64,000 nucleotides of DNA, from positions 62,001 through 126,000 of the forward strand of contig JBMNOE010000002.1 in the NCBI GenBank assembly GCA_050942895.1, in the 5' to 3' direction. The DNA is from JBNRMR01 sp050942895. GTDB taxonomy: Bacteria > Bacillota > Clostridia > Christensenellales > UBA1750. Below are positions 7,848-17,487 of this stretch, one piece after another. Within the stretch, counting starts at the first letter, position 1. Every line of letters starts with the position of its first letter. Made by a program: the position numbers and the translations under genes. Below the pieces are notes generated by a model. That model searched no databases. It saw only the letters and a program-made list of their open reading frames with translations, and was not told the origin of the DNA.

Positions 7848-9989
7848 ATGGAAAACCTCGCCCCCAGATGGTACACAATTCATGAGTTTGCCAATGTAAG
7901 GCCGGTCAATTTGTACCATAAAGAAGGGCTGCAAGGCCCCAAGGAGCCCACCGGCAAGCGGAATCTGCATGTGCTTGCCAGATCTGAGCTGAATTATTCG
8001 AAAGATCAGGGAGCTGTCAGGCTGAGGATCACGGCGGATGATTATTACAAGCTGTATGTAAACGGCGCTTTGGCCGCACAAGGCCCGGCGCCGGCATATC
8101 CGGAAAAATACTATTATAATGAACTGGATATCACCCCGCATCTCAGCGAGGGGAAGAATATTCTGGCGGTTCACCTTTATTACCAGGGGCTTTTAAACCG
8201 TGTGTGGAACAGCGCTGACGGGCGCTTTGCACTGGCCAGCCAAATCCTGTATGAAAAGGGAGACAAGAAAGAGCCGCTTTGGAAATATTGGGTTTCAAAT
8301 GCATTTTCGGGCGACATAATCGCCTATGAAACGCAGTACCTTGAGAACTTCAACAGCAATCTTTGGGATGAAAACTGGAACCTGCCTGAATTTGACGACA
8401 GTTTCTGGCCGAAAATGACCCTTGCAAGCTGGGCTGATTATAATTTAGTGAAACAACCCACAGATCTGCTGGCCGTTTATGAGATCGAGCCTGAGGAGGT
8501 TATCAAGCAGGGCAATCTTTGGCGGGTTGACATGGGAAGGGAGATAACCGGCGCGCTTTTCATTGAAGCGATCGGCGCAAAAGGAAGCAAGGTGATCATC
8601 CGCTGCGGTGAGGAGCTGAATGACGACGGCAGCGTTCGCTATGACATGCGCTGCAACTGCCTCTACGAAGAAGTGTGGACTCTCAAGGACGGCAGGAGCG
8701 TCCTTACGCCCTATGATTACAAGGCCTTTCGCTATGGCGAGCTTATATTGGGCGATGGCGTGGAAATCCTTACGCTGAAGGCACAGGTTCGCCATTACCC
8801 CATGGATGAAAGCCTTTGCAGGCTGGAAAGCAACGCGAAATATCTGAAGGAGATATTTGAAATATGCAAAAACGGCGTCAGGTGCGGCACGCAGGACGGT
8901 TTTCTTGACTGCCCCACCCGTGAAAAAGGCCAGTATCTGGGCGATGCGGTAGTTACGGCGCGCTCTCATCTATGGCTGACCGGGAAAACAGACATGCTTA
9001 GAAAATGTGTGGATCAGTTTGCGCTGACCACAAAGCTTATCTGTCCGGGGATGATGGCTGTGGCGCCCGGTTCATTCATGCAGGAGATCGCCGACTTTTC
9101 CCTGCTGTGGCCGGAGCTCTTGCTGACGGATTATCAGTTCACGGGGGACAAGGAGTTTTTAAGGGCCTACTACCCCGCTGCGAAGGGAATAATCGACCAT
9201 TTCGAAGGATTTGAGCGGGCAGACGGCTTGCTGGAAAGCGTGACGGACAAGTGGAATCTGGTGGACTGGCCGCAAAACCTGCGGGACGATTATGATTTCG
9301 AGCTTAGCCGCAAGGTGGCGCCGGGCTGCCATAATGTCATCAACGCCATATACGCAGGCGCGGTAAAAAATCTCACCCAAATTGAGCAGATATTGGAAAT
9401 AGAGATATCCCATGACTTTGAGCGGCTCAAGAAAGCTTATATAGCGGCCTTCTTTGACGAAAAAAAAGGGCTTTTTAAGGACCATGAAAAAAGCAGCCAT
9501 ACGGCGCTTCACTCAAACATATACGCCATATATTTTGGGCTTTATCCCGAGGGGAAAGAGGGAAAAATTGCCGATTTCATGCTGGAAAAAGGGCTTTCCT
9601 GCGGCGTGATGCTCAGCTACTTCTATCTGAAGGCCCTTTCGCGGGCGGGCAGGAAGGAGGACGCATATCGGGTGATAGTCAACGAGAGCGAGCGCGGCTG
9701 GGTAAACATGCTAAGAGAAGGAGCAACTTCCTGCTTCGAAGCCTGGGGGAAGGATCAGAAATGGAACACCAGCCTTTGCCATCCTTGGGCAAGCGCGCCG
9801 ATTTCGCTTTTAATCGAGGACATAGCAGGCATTGTGCCGGATCCTGAAATTGAGGCCGGAATTCGCTTTGAGCCTCATATACCTGCCGATGTGAAGGAGA
9901 TTGAGCTGGCCGTTCCCTTCAGGGGGAAAAAATATATCGTCAGAAAAAAAGACGGAGAGATCACTTTTCTTTGCGAGGAGCTTTGTTAA
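7848..9989 (+). CDS. GH78-type alpha-L-rhamnosidase (six-hairpin glycosidase)
   Basis: Likely removes terminal alpha-L-rhamnose from plant glycosides or pectin side chains; no signal peptide, so it probably acts inside the cell on imported oligosaccharides. The 713-aa product has an N-terminal jelly-roll carbohydrate-binding region (about 1-160), a second beta domain, and an (alpha/alpha)6 barrel beginning with the family motif FLDCPTREKGQYLGDA near residue 352. A late FEAWGKDQKWNTSLCHPWAS segment and a C-terminal beta domain follow. ATG 7848 fits the family N-terminus; an in-frame GTG at 7839 is closer to the GAGAGG site and is an alternative. It has its own terminator. A rhamnose isomerase lies 17 kb away, consistent with a rhamnose route. 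Substrate linkage is inferred. Confidence 0.85.
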   Translation: MENLAPRWYTIHEFANVRPVNLYHKEGLQGPKEPTGKRNLHVLARSELNYSKDQGAVRLRITADDYYKLYVNGALAAQGPAPAYPEKYYYNELDITPHLSEGKNILAVHLYYQGLLNRVWNSADGRFALASQILYEKGDKKEPLWKYWVSNAFSGDIIAYETQYLENFNSNLWDENWNLPEFDDSFWPKMTLASWADYNLVKQPTDLLAVYEIEPEEVIKQGNLWRVDMGREITGALFIEAIGAKGSKVIIRCGEELNDDGSVRYDMRCNCLYEEVWTLKDGRSVLTPYDYKAFRYGELILGDGVEILTLKAQVRHYPMDESLCRLESNAKYLKEIFEICKNGVRCGTQDGFLDCPTREKGQYLGDAVVTARSHLWLTGKTDMLRKCVDQFALTTKLICPGMMAVAPGSFMQEIADFSLLWPELLLTDYQFTGDKEFLRAYYPAAKGIIDHFEGFERADGLLESVTDKWNLVDWPQNLRDDYDFELSRKVAPGCHNVINAIYAGAVKNLTQIEQILEIEISHDFERLKKAYIAAFFDEKKGLFKDHEKSSHTALHSNIYAIYFGLYPEGKEGKIADFMLEKGLSCGVMLSYFYLKALSRAGRKEDAYRVIVNESERGWVNMLREGATSCFEAWGKDQKWNTSLCHPWASAPISLLIEDIAGIVPDPEIEAGIRFEPHIPADVKEIELAVPFRGKKYIVRKKDGEITFLCEELC

Positions 9990-10004
9990 AGCAGAATAAA
10001 AGAA

Positions 10005-10042
10005 AAAAGCGCGATGACCTGTTGGCCGTCGCGCTTTTGTTT
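10005..10042 (+). terminator. Intrinsic terminator after the rhamnosidase gene
   Basis: AAAAGCGCGA pairs exactly with TCGCGCTTTT around a 14-nt loop (with inner GACC/GGCC pairing), then GTTTGT. Confidence 0.75.
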
Positions 10043-10113
10043 GTCCTTATTCTTTCAGACATGTTATTATAAGTACAGCGTTAACGAAAAAGCTACCAAA
10101 GGGGGCGCTGCTG

Positions 10114-11331
10114 ATGAAGAACCTTGTGATGATTTCCATTGACGCGGCGTCGAGCAGCGATTTGGCGCACATTTTGAGATTGCCAAACTTTGCCGCGCTG
10201 AAAGAGAAGTCAACTCTGGTTAAAGATGTCAGCGCCGTTTTTGTTTCGAACACATACCCGGCGCATACGTCCATAATCACCGGCGTTCACCCAAACAAGC
10301 ATGGCCTGGTGGAAAATTTAATGCTTGATCCGGGGAAGCGCCATCAGGACTGGCGGACTGATTCCCGGCTTATAAGGTCGCCAACGCTTTATGACAGGGC
10401 GAGGGAGGCGGGTGCGGACGTGTGCGCGATTTTATACCCTGTGACGGCGAATGCGGATATCCGCTATAACTTTCCGGAAATCCCCGGGCATATGAACATA
10501 TTCAGGCGGCTTTCTCTGATGATTAAAGGCGGCAGCCCCGGCTTTATATTGGGCAGCGCACTGCGCTTCGGCGGGCATTTGAAGAGCATCTCGGCGGCCG
10601 GGCTGGACGATTTCACCACCCACACCGCCGCTGATATTTTGCGGCGCCGCAAAGTCCGCCTGCTGTTGCTGCATCTTATCGACACGGACAGCCAGAAGCA
10701 CAGCTTCGGCCCCAACAGCAAAGAAGCGGTGGATTCCTTCAAGCGCCACGACCGCCGGCTGGGCTGGCTGATAAATGCGCTTAAGGATGCAGGGATATAC
10801 GACGAGACAGGCATAATCATCTTCAGTGACCATTCCTGCCTTGGCGTTCACACATCGGCGGACCCGAACGATTTTCTTGAGCGCGAAGGCCTTCTTAAAA
10901 GAAAGCACGGCAGGGCGGCTTCTTATAAGGCTTTTTTCCATAACGCCGGCGGCACGGCCTTTCTCAAAATTTATGATAAAGAAAGTGCAGAGGATATTCT
11001 GGCGGCCGCCCGGCAGATTCTGGCTGAGGATTATGTTGGAAGGGAGCTTTCGCCTTTGGAAATGAGCATCAGCGGCATGGACGGCGAATATGCCCTTGGA
11101 ATCGAAGCGGCAAAAGGTTTCTCATTCGGCAGGTACCAGCCGGGTCAACACGGCTATTCGCTTGAGCAGAAGGATTATGCCGCCTTTTACATGGCTAAGG
11201 GAGAAAAAATACCCCCCGGCGAGGAAGCGTCGGGCGGCTGCATAGTGGACATATGCCCTTTGGCGGCGGACATGCTGGGAATTGACAAGTGGGAAATGGA
11301 CGGAAGAAACAGAGTTTTTAAGCCTGGTTGA
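10114..11331 (+). CDS. Alkaline-phosphatase-fold phosphodiesterase/nucleotide pyrophosphatase
   Basis: A 405-aa member of the type I phosphodiesterase/nucleotide pyrophosphatase family, two-metal enzymes with a Thr or Ser nucleophile. Visible metal-site elements in family order: Asp in MISIDAAS (residue 9), nucleophile region SNTYPAHTSIITG (about 48-60), HLIDTDSQKHS (about 187), IIFSDHSCLG (about 231) and PGQHGYS near the C-terminus. No signal peptide is seen. It stands alone, converging on a damaged DUF1801 gene only 16 bp downstream. The physiological substrate is unknown; phosphonate, lipid or nucleotide diesters are all possible. Confidence 0.85.
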   Translation: MKNLVMISIDAASSSDLAHILRLPNFAALKEKSTLVKDVSAVFVSNTYPAHTSIITGVHPNKHGLVENLMLDPGKRHQDWRTDSRLIRSPTLYDRAREAGADVCAILYPVTANADIRYNFPEIPGHMNIFRRLSLMIKGGSPGFILGSALRFGGHLKSISAAGLDDFTTHTAADILRRRKVRLLLLHLIDTDSQKHSFGPNSKEAVDSFKRHDRRLGWLINALKDAGIYDETGIIIFSDHSCLGVHTSADPNDFLEREGLLKRKHGRAASYKAFFHNAGGTAFLKIYDKESAEDILAAARQILAEDYVGRELSPLEMSISGMDGEYALGIEAAKGFSFGRYQPGQHGYSLEQKDYAAFYMAKGEKIPPGEEASGGCIVDICPLAADMLGIDKWEMDGRNRVFKPG

Positions 11332-11347
11332 TTTTTCGGCGCGCCTG

Positions 11348-11730
11348 TCAGGCTTCGCCTCTGCGCCAGAAGGTTTTGCAGTCGATCTTGTCTTCGATGT
11401 TGAACAGTATCATCCTTTCAATCAGCTCAAAGTCAACCGGCCTACTCCAGGGAAGGCGCATCAGCTCGCTGCTGTGGTCATATAGCCTGCCTGCTTTATT
11501 TCATCTGAAAAGCGGGCGATTGTCTTGCTTTCGGGTGCTATGGCCAGATGCTTTTTGGCGACGCTGAAGCCGATGATGAATGTGCCGTGATCGGTGAACA
11601 TGGGCTGGCTCCAGGCGATCCTCTTTGAAAGGCCCGGAAAGCTTTCCGCCACACGGCGCAATATTTCCTCCATCCGCTCCCTGTGCTGCGGATTATCAAT
11701 TGTTGATAAATATTCGCTGAAAGTCTCCAT
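11348..11730 (-). pseudogene. DUF1801 (YdhG-like) protein gene with a 2-bp frameshift
   Basis: From ATG 11730 the minus strand encodes a DUF1801 domain start (MEEILRRVAESFPGLSKRIA, then MFTDHGTFIIGFSVAKKHLA) that in the annotated frame stops after 89 residues at DEIKQAGYMTTAAS. Removing two bases from a TATAT stretch at about 11479-11487 restores the expected continuation GYDHSSELMRLPWSRPVDFE through IEDKIDCKTFWRRGEA, ending in TGA at 11348-11350. So the family C-terminus is present but out of frame. This is either a recent slippage mutation in an AT dinucleotide run or a sequencing error. The intact product would be about 125 aa, the normal family length. Confidence 0.85.
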
Positions 11731-11768
11731 TAGACCCCCTCACCTGCTGGCCTTTCACGCTTCAGAGC

Positions 11769-12437
11769 CTACTGCTTCACCAAAATGCCGTCGCGCATTT
11801 GGTAGGTTACGTCCATCATATCGAGCACCTCGGTGTCGTGGGTGACCACAACAACGCAGTAGTTGCGCTCATGTGCGAGGCGGACAAGCAGCGCAATGAT
11901 GTTGCGCGCCGTCACGCTGTCCAAATTGCCCGTCGGCTCATCAGCAAGAAGGAGGCTTGTGTCCATCGCAAGCGCCCGGGCTATGGCCACCCGCTGCTGC
12001 TCGCCGCCCGAGAGCATGGAGGGAAAGCGGTTGAAAACCGCCTCGGTCAAGTCCACGCTTTTGATATGCTCCTCGGCTCTTTTTCTTGCATCTCTGGGGC
12101 GTATGCCGTGCAGCTCCATGGGATACATCACATTTTCAAGGGCTGTTAATAGCGGAAAAAGCCTAAAGCTTTGGTATATCATGGCCACATCATTGCGCCG
12201 GAAGGTGTCCAGGTCCAGGGTGCGGGTGGAGACGCCCTGAAAGAGCACATCGCCTTCATTGGGCAGGTCCAACCCCGCCATGAGCGAAAGCATTGTGGAC
12301 TTTCCGCTGCCGCTTTTGCCGACGATGGCGTATATGACCCCTTGCTCAAAGGCGCAGTTGACATCCTTTAACGCCTCCACGGTTTGGTATTTATTGCTGT
12401 ATGAATAGCGCACAGACTTAAGCGAAAGGATACTCAT
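11769..12437 (-). CDS. ABC transporter ATP-binding protein (MacB/LolD type)
   Basis: ATPase partner of the FtsX-type permease immediately upstream. The 222-aa protein shows Walker A GKSGSGKST (about residue 39), Q-loop MIYQSFRLFP, signature LSGGEQQRVAIARAL (about 142), Walker B LLLADEPTGNLD and switch His in VVTHD. Sequence and partner place it in the MacB/LolD/FtsE class, which drives mechanotransmission rather than substrate passage through the membrane. The start has GGAGG 4 bp upstream. It is the second gene of a two-gene minus-strand operon (51-bp gap). Such pairs often export peptides or sense cell-wall antibiotics; the substrate here is not evident. Confidence 0.92.
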   Translation of the reverse strand: MSILSLKSVRYSYSNKYQTVEALKDVNCAFEQGVIYAIVGKSGSGKSTMLSLMAGLDLPNEGDVLFQGVSTRTLDLDTFRRNDVAMIYQSFRLFPLLTALENVMYPMELHGIRPRDARKRAEEHIKSVDLTEAVFNRFPSMLSGGEQQRVAIARALAMDTSLLLADEPTGNLDSVTARNIIALLVRLAHERNYCVVVVTHDTEVLDMMDVTYQMRDGILVKQ

Positions 12438-12488
12438 ATTGCCTCCTTATTTTTTCACTTTTTTCATTCTTCACTCTTTTCATTCCTA

Positions 12489-15400
12489 CTATTCTTTCTC
12501 CGACAAGATCGCAAGAGCGCTTTTGGCGTTTTGCATCAGTACGGAGACAGCCACGCTCAGCGCATAGCAGATGAAAAATGCATAAACTTCCAGCGTGGCA
12601 AGCTGCGCCACGCCATTGATGATATACCAGGCTGCGGCGGCAGGCACCGCGCCGAATAACAGCAGCAAAATCTGCTCGCCGAAGATTGTGGCGAATATGC
12701 GCCCTTTTTGCGTACCCATGCCCCGCATGAGAGCGATATCTTCACGGCGATTGTTGACGGCAAGGAAGCCTGTGATAAACCCCAATATGCACACAAGCGC
12801 CAGCAGGACAGGATAAAGAATTTCCAAATATTTGCTGCGCTGGGCTATGGAGCTTAATGTCTCGTTGAACTGAGCGTCTTCAATGACGACGCAAACGCGG
12901 ATATCGTTGGCCATCTTGGGCCCTGAAAAGCGCGCCTCCTCAAGGTTGTCCTTCACATCCGCCAGAACGCGGGGATCATCGATCTTAAATGTCAGCGCGG
13001 AAACATATTTGCTGTCCAGCATCACATCGACTATTTGCTGCTGGGAGAATTCACCGATGTTTTCAAGGCCGGCAGAATTGTTTGCCGCATAGGAAACATA
13101 GCGGCCGGTTACCAGTGAGGAATTTTTGGCAGACAAGTTGTTCAGTTGGGAGCTCTGCGGATCAAGGGCGCCCTGGGGCAGGGGGCAATAGATGTTATTC
13201 TGGTTGGCCGCCCGCACAAAGCTGCCCACGACCGTCATATCAAGGCCGATGAAGGGTGTATAGAAGGAAAAAAAGTTTTGCGTGTAAACGCGTATCGTGT
13301 CACCCGGGCTTATGCCGTGTTCGCTCATGAACTGGAGGGATACTATGCAGGGCAGCGTTTCCCACTGGCGATCACCAAAGCGGGCCTCGTCCCATCCGGG
13401 CATGAACTCGCCGTGAAATTCGCCGAAATAAAATTCCGGCGCGCCTGCCACCGAGTCGGTAAAGACTATGTTCGGCTCGGAAGCAAGGATATCCGACAGG
13501 GCTTCAAGCTCGTATGGGTTTGTCGGCACCGGCACCGGCTTCGCCTGCCCCTCAGAGCCGTCCGCATACAGGGTTATCCCAAGATAGCTGTAATGGAAAG
13601 TATATGTAAACACCATATCGCTTATATGTTCAAGGCCGACAAGCTGCTTTGCATGATTGTTTGGTATGTACAGCTCGTCTGAAAACTTGCCGTTCATCTG
13701 GGCGCAATAGCCTGAAAGCTCCGTGTTTTCATAGAGGGCTTCCCGTGACCGTTCATATGAGACAAGGGTTGCCTGAAGGGATGAAACAAACAGCAGCGCA
13801 GCAGCGCAGAGCAATGGCACCATCAAAGAGCGCGAGCCGCCGCGGCGTATTGATAAAGCGGCGTGACGCAGCGAACCGGAGAGGGCCACCGATGATTTTC
13901 TGGGCGGACGGCGCATCCGCACCCGCGCCCTGGCGGTGATCAGCCGGCCGCTTAGCATCTTTTCTACAAAGTAGAGGCAAAGGATGAGGGAAATGAAAAA
14001 CACCCCCGCGCCCGCCACGCCCGCCAGGGCATATGACAAAGTCATGACAGGAGTAAACTCTTTGATAATGCCCTTAAAGCCGTCGCTGTAGCGGATATCC
14101 ACCACCTGCAGCTCGGAAACAAACTCATAGGCATATTTGACAAGATTGCCGGCGTATCTGACGCCGACCAGCACACCCGCGGCAATTGCTATCAGGGCGA
14201 TTAGGCTGGCGCCCACCGTAAGATAGAGGCGCGCCTCGGGCTTTTTCGCACCAAAGTAGCGCATTATCTCGACGGCTTCCCTTTGCATATCGGTGAACAG
14301 GTAGGCAAAGAAGGCCAGCACGGTGAGGGTAACCGCAAGGGCAATTACCGAAAGGGCTATCGCCGCATTTTGGATGACCTTCAGCGCATCGGCTGTGGCC
14401 TGATAGCCTTGATCATAAACGGCGATGAATATTCTCTCGGGAAGCAATGGTTCTATCTGGGAAAGGAATCTCTCAGCCGTGCCGTTTTTTATGGTGGCCT
14501 GGCCCAGATCATACATGTAGCGCACAGGCCGCGCAGAATCGGGGGCTGATGGCGTGTAAACATTTCGGTTATAATCCGCATGGTAGTTGACAATGCCCAC
14601 TACGGTAAAGGTTTCCTGGCGGGACATTTTATCGCCCCAGGCGTACATCGTGGAGTTTTCATCATCCGGCAGATGTATGGTCAGCGAATCGCCCACATCC
14701 AGATCACGATCGTTGGCAAGGGTCTGGGATATCACGCACAGCTTTGCGCCTTCTTTGCTCTCCTCACCCGTGAACAATCGGCCTGAAACTAGCTGCAAAT
14801 ATCCCTGGTGGAATTCCTCAAGGTCGCCAAGCTCCTGGGTGCGGCAGATGGTCAGAGCATTGTTCATGGCGGCGTAGTATTGCGCTATTATTTTGTATAT
14901 ATTGTTTTCGTCCGCGTGCAGTGCCTCAGCCGATTCTATTTGATAAATCTTTTCAACCGCGGCGCTGTCAACGCCCGCTTGCTGAGCGATCCAACTATAA
15001 AAAGGCACGATCTTCACAGACAGGCCGTTGGCATTGAGACTGTAGTTTTTTGCATGGATAACATATGTGGCTTCAGGATCGGGCGTAAAGCCTAAGTCAT
15101 CAGGATCATTTTCTATGAAAACGGAGCGCCCCGGCTCGTAGGGACGGTAGGAATACAGGCTTTCAACCAGCTTGCCGTAATAGGGGCTGTCATCGGCATA
15201 TTTTCTAAGGCCAGTCACTATGAAAACGCAGTCATAGCTGAACTCGGGGTTTTGTTCATTGGAGACAAAGCCGGCGGCAGAGCCCATGCCCACATCCGAG
15301 GGCTGCCAGAGAAGCACATTTTCGTTTGCGGCGATGGCGCTGAAGTCTATGCCGGCAACATCTGACAGCATGGCGCTGCTTTTGCTGCCCTTGTTTGAGC

Positions 15401-15593
15401 CGTAGTCCTCAAGATATTCAACGGTGACTATGGTGGTATAGTTTTCTTCGCAATCACGCAGCATGGCAGCGCTTGCCGCCCAGGTGTTGATGCCAAGATA
15501 CAAAAACGCCGTCACCGCCGCTATTAAAAGCGCAAACGATGCTGCTTTTACAGGCGTGCGGACTATGCTTTTTATGCTGTTTCGAAAAATCAT
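12489..15593 (-). CDS. ABC transporter permease, FtsX family, 1034 aa
   Basis: Large membrane component of a MacB/FtsX-type ABC system. It has an N-terminal helix (about 15-37), a long extracellular region (about 40-395), a first FtsX domain of three helices (about 400-550), an internal membrane segment (about 585-610) starting a second large extracellular region, and a final FtsX domain (about 905-1034). This duplicated architecture resembles Clostridia permeases of the BceB/YvrO-like superfamily. AGAGG precedes the ATG. The paired ATPase gene follows. No adjacent two-component system is seen, so a specific antibiotic-resistance role is not supported. Confidence 0.9.
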   Translation of the reverse strand: MIFRNSIKSIVRTPVKAASFALLIAAVTAFLYLGINTWAASAAMLRDCEENYTTIVTVEYLEDYGSNKGSKSSAMLSDVAGIDFSAIAANENVLLWQPSDVGMGSAAGFVSNEQNPEFSYDCVFIVTGLRKYADDSPYYGKLVESLYSYRPYEPGRSVFIENDPDDLGFTPDPEATYVIHAKNYSLNANGLSVKIVPFYSWIAQQAGVDSAAVEKIYQIESAEALHADENNIYKIIAQYYAAMNNALTICRTQELGDLEEFHQGYLQLVSGRLFTGEESKEGAKLCVISQTLANDRDLDVGDSLTIHLPDDENSTMYAWGDKMSRQETFTVVGIVNYHADYNRNVYTPSAPDSARPVRYMYDLGQATIKNGTAERFLSQIEPLLPERIFIAVYDQGYQATADALKVIQNAAIALSVIALAVTLTVLAFFAYLFTDMQREAVEIMRYFGAKKPEARLYLTVGASLIALIAIAAGVLVGVRYAGNLVKYAYEFVSELQVVDIRYSDGFKGIIKEFTPVMTLSYALAGVAGAGVFFISLILCLYFVEKMLSGRLITARARVRMRRPPRKSSVALSGSLRHAALSIRRGGSRSLMVPLLCAAALLFVSSLQATLVSYERSREALYENTELSGYCAQMNGKFSDELYIPNNHAKQLVGLEHISDMVFTYTFHYSYLGITLYADGSEGQAKPVPVPTNPYELEALSDILASEPNIVFTDSVAGAPEFYFGEFHGEFMPGWDEARFGDRQWETLPCIVSLQFMSEHGISPGDTIRVYTQNFFSFYTPFIGLDMTVVGSFVRAANQNNIYCPLPQGALDPQSSQLNNLSAKNSSLVTGRYVSYAANNSAGLENIGEFSQQQIVDVMLDSKYVSALTFKIDDPRVLADVKDNLEEARFSGPKMANDIRVCVVIEDAQFNETLSSIAQRSKYLEILYPVLLALVCILGFITGFLAVNNRREDIALMRGMGTQKGRIFATIFGEQILLLLFGAVPAAAAWYIINGVAQLATLEVYAFFICYALSVAVSVLMQNAKSALAILSEKE

Positions 15594-15642
15594 GCGCTAC
15601 CTCTACAAACAAGCGTTGCTGCCAACCGCCCTACCGGATGAT

Positions 15643-15671
15643 ATTATATGGCGCTTGCTACTTCCAATTAA
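15643..15671 (-). promoter_or_regulatory. Possible promoter of the ABC exporter operon
   Basis: On the minus strand a perfect TATAAT (15643-15648) lies 17 bp from a weak TTAATT. About 45 bp remain to the permease start codon. Confidence 0.45.
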
Positions 15672-15842
15672 AATAAATATACCATAAATCTGTCTTTGTG
15701 TCACTAATATTTGCTTATTTATAGGTTTTTATTTCATATCGTCAACTGTCTTCCAATCTTTGCGCACAAAGCCTGCGGGAGCTAATATTACTCTACACGC
15801 GCCGTTTTTTATCCGCATTAAATATAGTAAATGTAAACATAA

Positions 15843-15871
15843 GAAAAACCGCTATTTACAGCGGTTTTTCT
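15843..15871 (-). terminator. Terminator of the tRNA Arg-His-Gln operon
   Basis: The symmetric hairpin AAAAACCGCT / AGCGGTTTTT lies 7 bp past the CCA end of tRNA-Gln. It can act in both directions. Confidence 0.85.
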
Positions 15872-15877
15872 TTATGA

Positions 15878-15952
15878 TGGCTGGGATGGCAGGATTTGAA
15901 CCTACGAATGCGGGAGTCAAAGTCCCGTGCCTTACCGCTTGGCGACATCCCA
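15878..15952 (-). tRNA. tRNA-Gln(TTG)
   Basis: 75 nt with encoded CCA. Acceptor TGGGATG pairs with CATCCCA; anticodon stem CGGGA/TCCCG holds loop CTTTGAC (anticodon TTG, codon CAA). Third gene of a minus-strand tRNA operon. Confidence 0.96.
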
Positions 15953-16041
15953 ATATGCCTTTTAGTTATGCTTTGCATCGCTGGCCTTTTTAACTTCACA
16001 GGGCAGATTCCGCCATGGCATGCAATAAAAAAATGAGGTAA

Positions 16042-16118
16042 TGGGGTGAGTGATGGGGTTCGAACCCACGACCTCCAGGGCCACAACCTGGCACTCTAAC
16101 CAACTGAGCTACACCCAC
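16042..16118 (-). tRNA. tRNA-His(GTG)
   Basis: Acceptor GTGGGTG pairs with CACTCAC; loop TTGTGGC gives anticodon GTG. C73 faces a G at position -1 (base 16119), the identity element of tRNA-His. CCA is encoded. Confidence 0.97.
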
Positions 16119-16165
16119 CATATACCGCATCTTTTGGGAACGCCGACTGCTTAGCTGGCATTCCT

Positions 16166-16242
<77 letters not shown>

Positions 16243-16288
16243 ATACCGACCGCACAAGCTAAGGCTCGACCTCGGCTAACGCTTAAGG

Positions 16289-16317
16289 ATTATACCAAAC
16301 TACCGGGGCGATGTCAA
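16289..16317 (-). promoter_or_regulatory. Consensus promoter of the tRNA Arg-His-Gln operon
   Basis: On the minus strand TTGACA (16312-16317), 17-bp spacer, TATAAT (16289-16294), a perfect sigma-A match 46 bp upstream of tRNA-Arg. Confidence 0.92.
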
Positions 16318-16381
16318 CGCTTTTGGATGATTCATTCAGTCTTTCCTGTTATTTTCTTGTTATTTTCCTGCTGTTTTCCGT

Positions 16382-16894
16382 TTATTTTCCGTAAAGCCAG
16401 CCTCTTCGCGGTCTCATTTCGTGGTCGAAGGAGAGTATTTCCGCTGAAACTTGGCCTGTATCATGGATTTTCACCAGCCCATAGCTTCCCAGAAAGCCGC
16501 CGGCTGCGCCGGGGTTTAACAGCAGCACATTTTCTCTTTGCTGAATAACGGGAACATGGGTGTGCCCAAAAAGGACGGCTTTGCAGCCAAGCTGCTCCGC
16601 GGCCCTCTCAAGGATTCCCAGCCCTGATTTCACCCGATATCTGTGGCCGTGGCAGAGCATGAACTTTATCCCTCCAAAGCTCGGCGTAAGAAGCTCGGGA
16701 AAAGCGGTGAATGTATCGCAGTTGCCGCTTACGGCGTAAACCGGCATCCCTGCGCCCTTTTCGATGGCGTTTACATCCCCCGCGCCATCCCCCAGATGCA
16801 CCAGCGCATCTGGTCTTTGCTCATCTATGTTCTTTATTATGTTTAAAACCGCATTTCTGTTACCGTGGGTGTCTGAAAGCACCATTATCTTCAT
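16382..16894 (-). CDS. YfcE/MJ0936-type metallophosphoesterase
   Basis: A 170-aa phosphodiesterase of the calcineurin-like fold. Metal ligands follow the family pattern: MVLSDTHGN (D7, H9), HLGDGAGD near residue 34, SGNCDT near 57, MLCHGHRY near 80 and FGHTHVPV near 110. The start overlaps the stop of the upstream XTP pyrophosphatase by 4 bp (ATGA), so translation is coupled. The order rph, rdgB, yfcE-like is a conserved Firmicutes arrangement (compare rph-ysnA-ysnB of Bacillus subtilis). The natural substrate is not settled for this family. Confidence 0.93.
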   Translation of the reverse strand: MKIMVLSDTHGNRNAVLNIIKNIDEQRPDALVHLGDGAGDVNAIEKGAGMPVYAVSGNCDTFTAFPELLTPSFGGIKFMLCHGHRYRVKSGLGILERAAEQLGCKAVLFGHTHVPVIQQRENVLLLNPGAAGGFLGSYGLVKIHDTGQVSAEILSFDHEMRPRRGWLYGK

Positions 16895-17487
16895 TCGGCT
16901 TTGCCCTCAAAATAGACCTTAAGCTTCATGAGAGCCATGCGCCTGTGGCTTATCTCATTCTTCTCATCAAAGCTGATCTCCGCAAAGGTTTTGCCGAAGG
17001 GCGGATAATAAAACAAGCAATCGTAGCCGAAGCCCCCGTCCCCTTTTGGCTCAAGCAGAATTTCTCCCTCTACGCTGCCGGTGGCCAGCAGTTCTTCGCC
17101 GCCGGGGAACACCAAGGCGACGGCAGAGACGAATCTGGCGGTTCTTGGGGCTTTAAAAGCAGCGCATTCTTTGATCAGCCTTTGGCGGTTGTCCTCATCG
17201 TCATGCTGAGGGCCGGCATATCTGGCGCTTAAGACCCCCGGCGCGCCGCCCAGGCAGTCCACGCACAGACCTGAGTCGTCGGCGATTACGGCCGTCCCAA
17301 GGAGCTTAGCGGCCTCCCTTGCCTTGAGCAGGGCGTTTTCCTGAAAAGTTGAGCCGGTTTCATCCACTTCGATATCAAGCCCCGCTTCCACCTGGGAGAT
17401 GATCTCTTTAAAAAACGGCCCGAGAATCGACTTTATTTCAGCAATCTTCCCCTTGTTGCCCGATGCTATCACAAGCTTATCATTCAT
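16891..17487 (-). CDS. rdgB: XTP/dITP pyrophosphatase (RdgB/HAM1 family)
   Basis: House-cleaning enzyme that hydrolyses non-canonical purine triphosphates (XTP, dITP) to monophosphates, keeping them out of DNA and RNA. Family signatures: LVIASGNKGKIAEI at the N-terminus, DDSGLCVD (about 70), GGAPGVLSARYAG, and EPKGDGGFGYDCLFY with SHRRMALMKL near the end. ATG 17487 is chosen because homologues begin a few residues before the GNxGK motif; in-frame TTG/ATG codons at 17499 and 17496 are possible. It overlaps the end of rph by 8 bp and yfcE-like by 4 bp, an operon with translational coupling. Confidence 0.95.
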   Translation of the reverse strand: MNDKLVIASGNKGKIAEIKSILGPFFKEIISQVEAGLDIEVDETGSTFQENALLKAREAAKLLGTAVIADDSGLCVDCLGGAPGVLSARYAGPQHDDEDNRQRLIKECAAFKAPRTARFVSAVALVFPGGEELLATGSVEGEILLEPKGDGGFGYDCLFYYPPFGKTFAEISFDEKNEISHRRMALMKLKVYFEGKAE

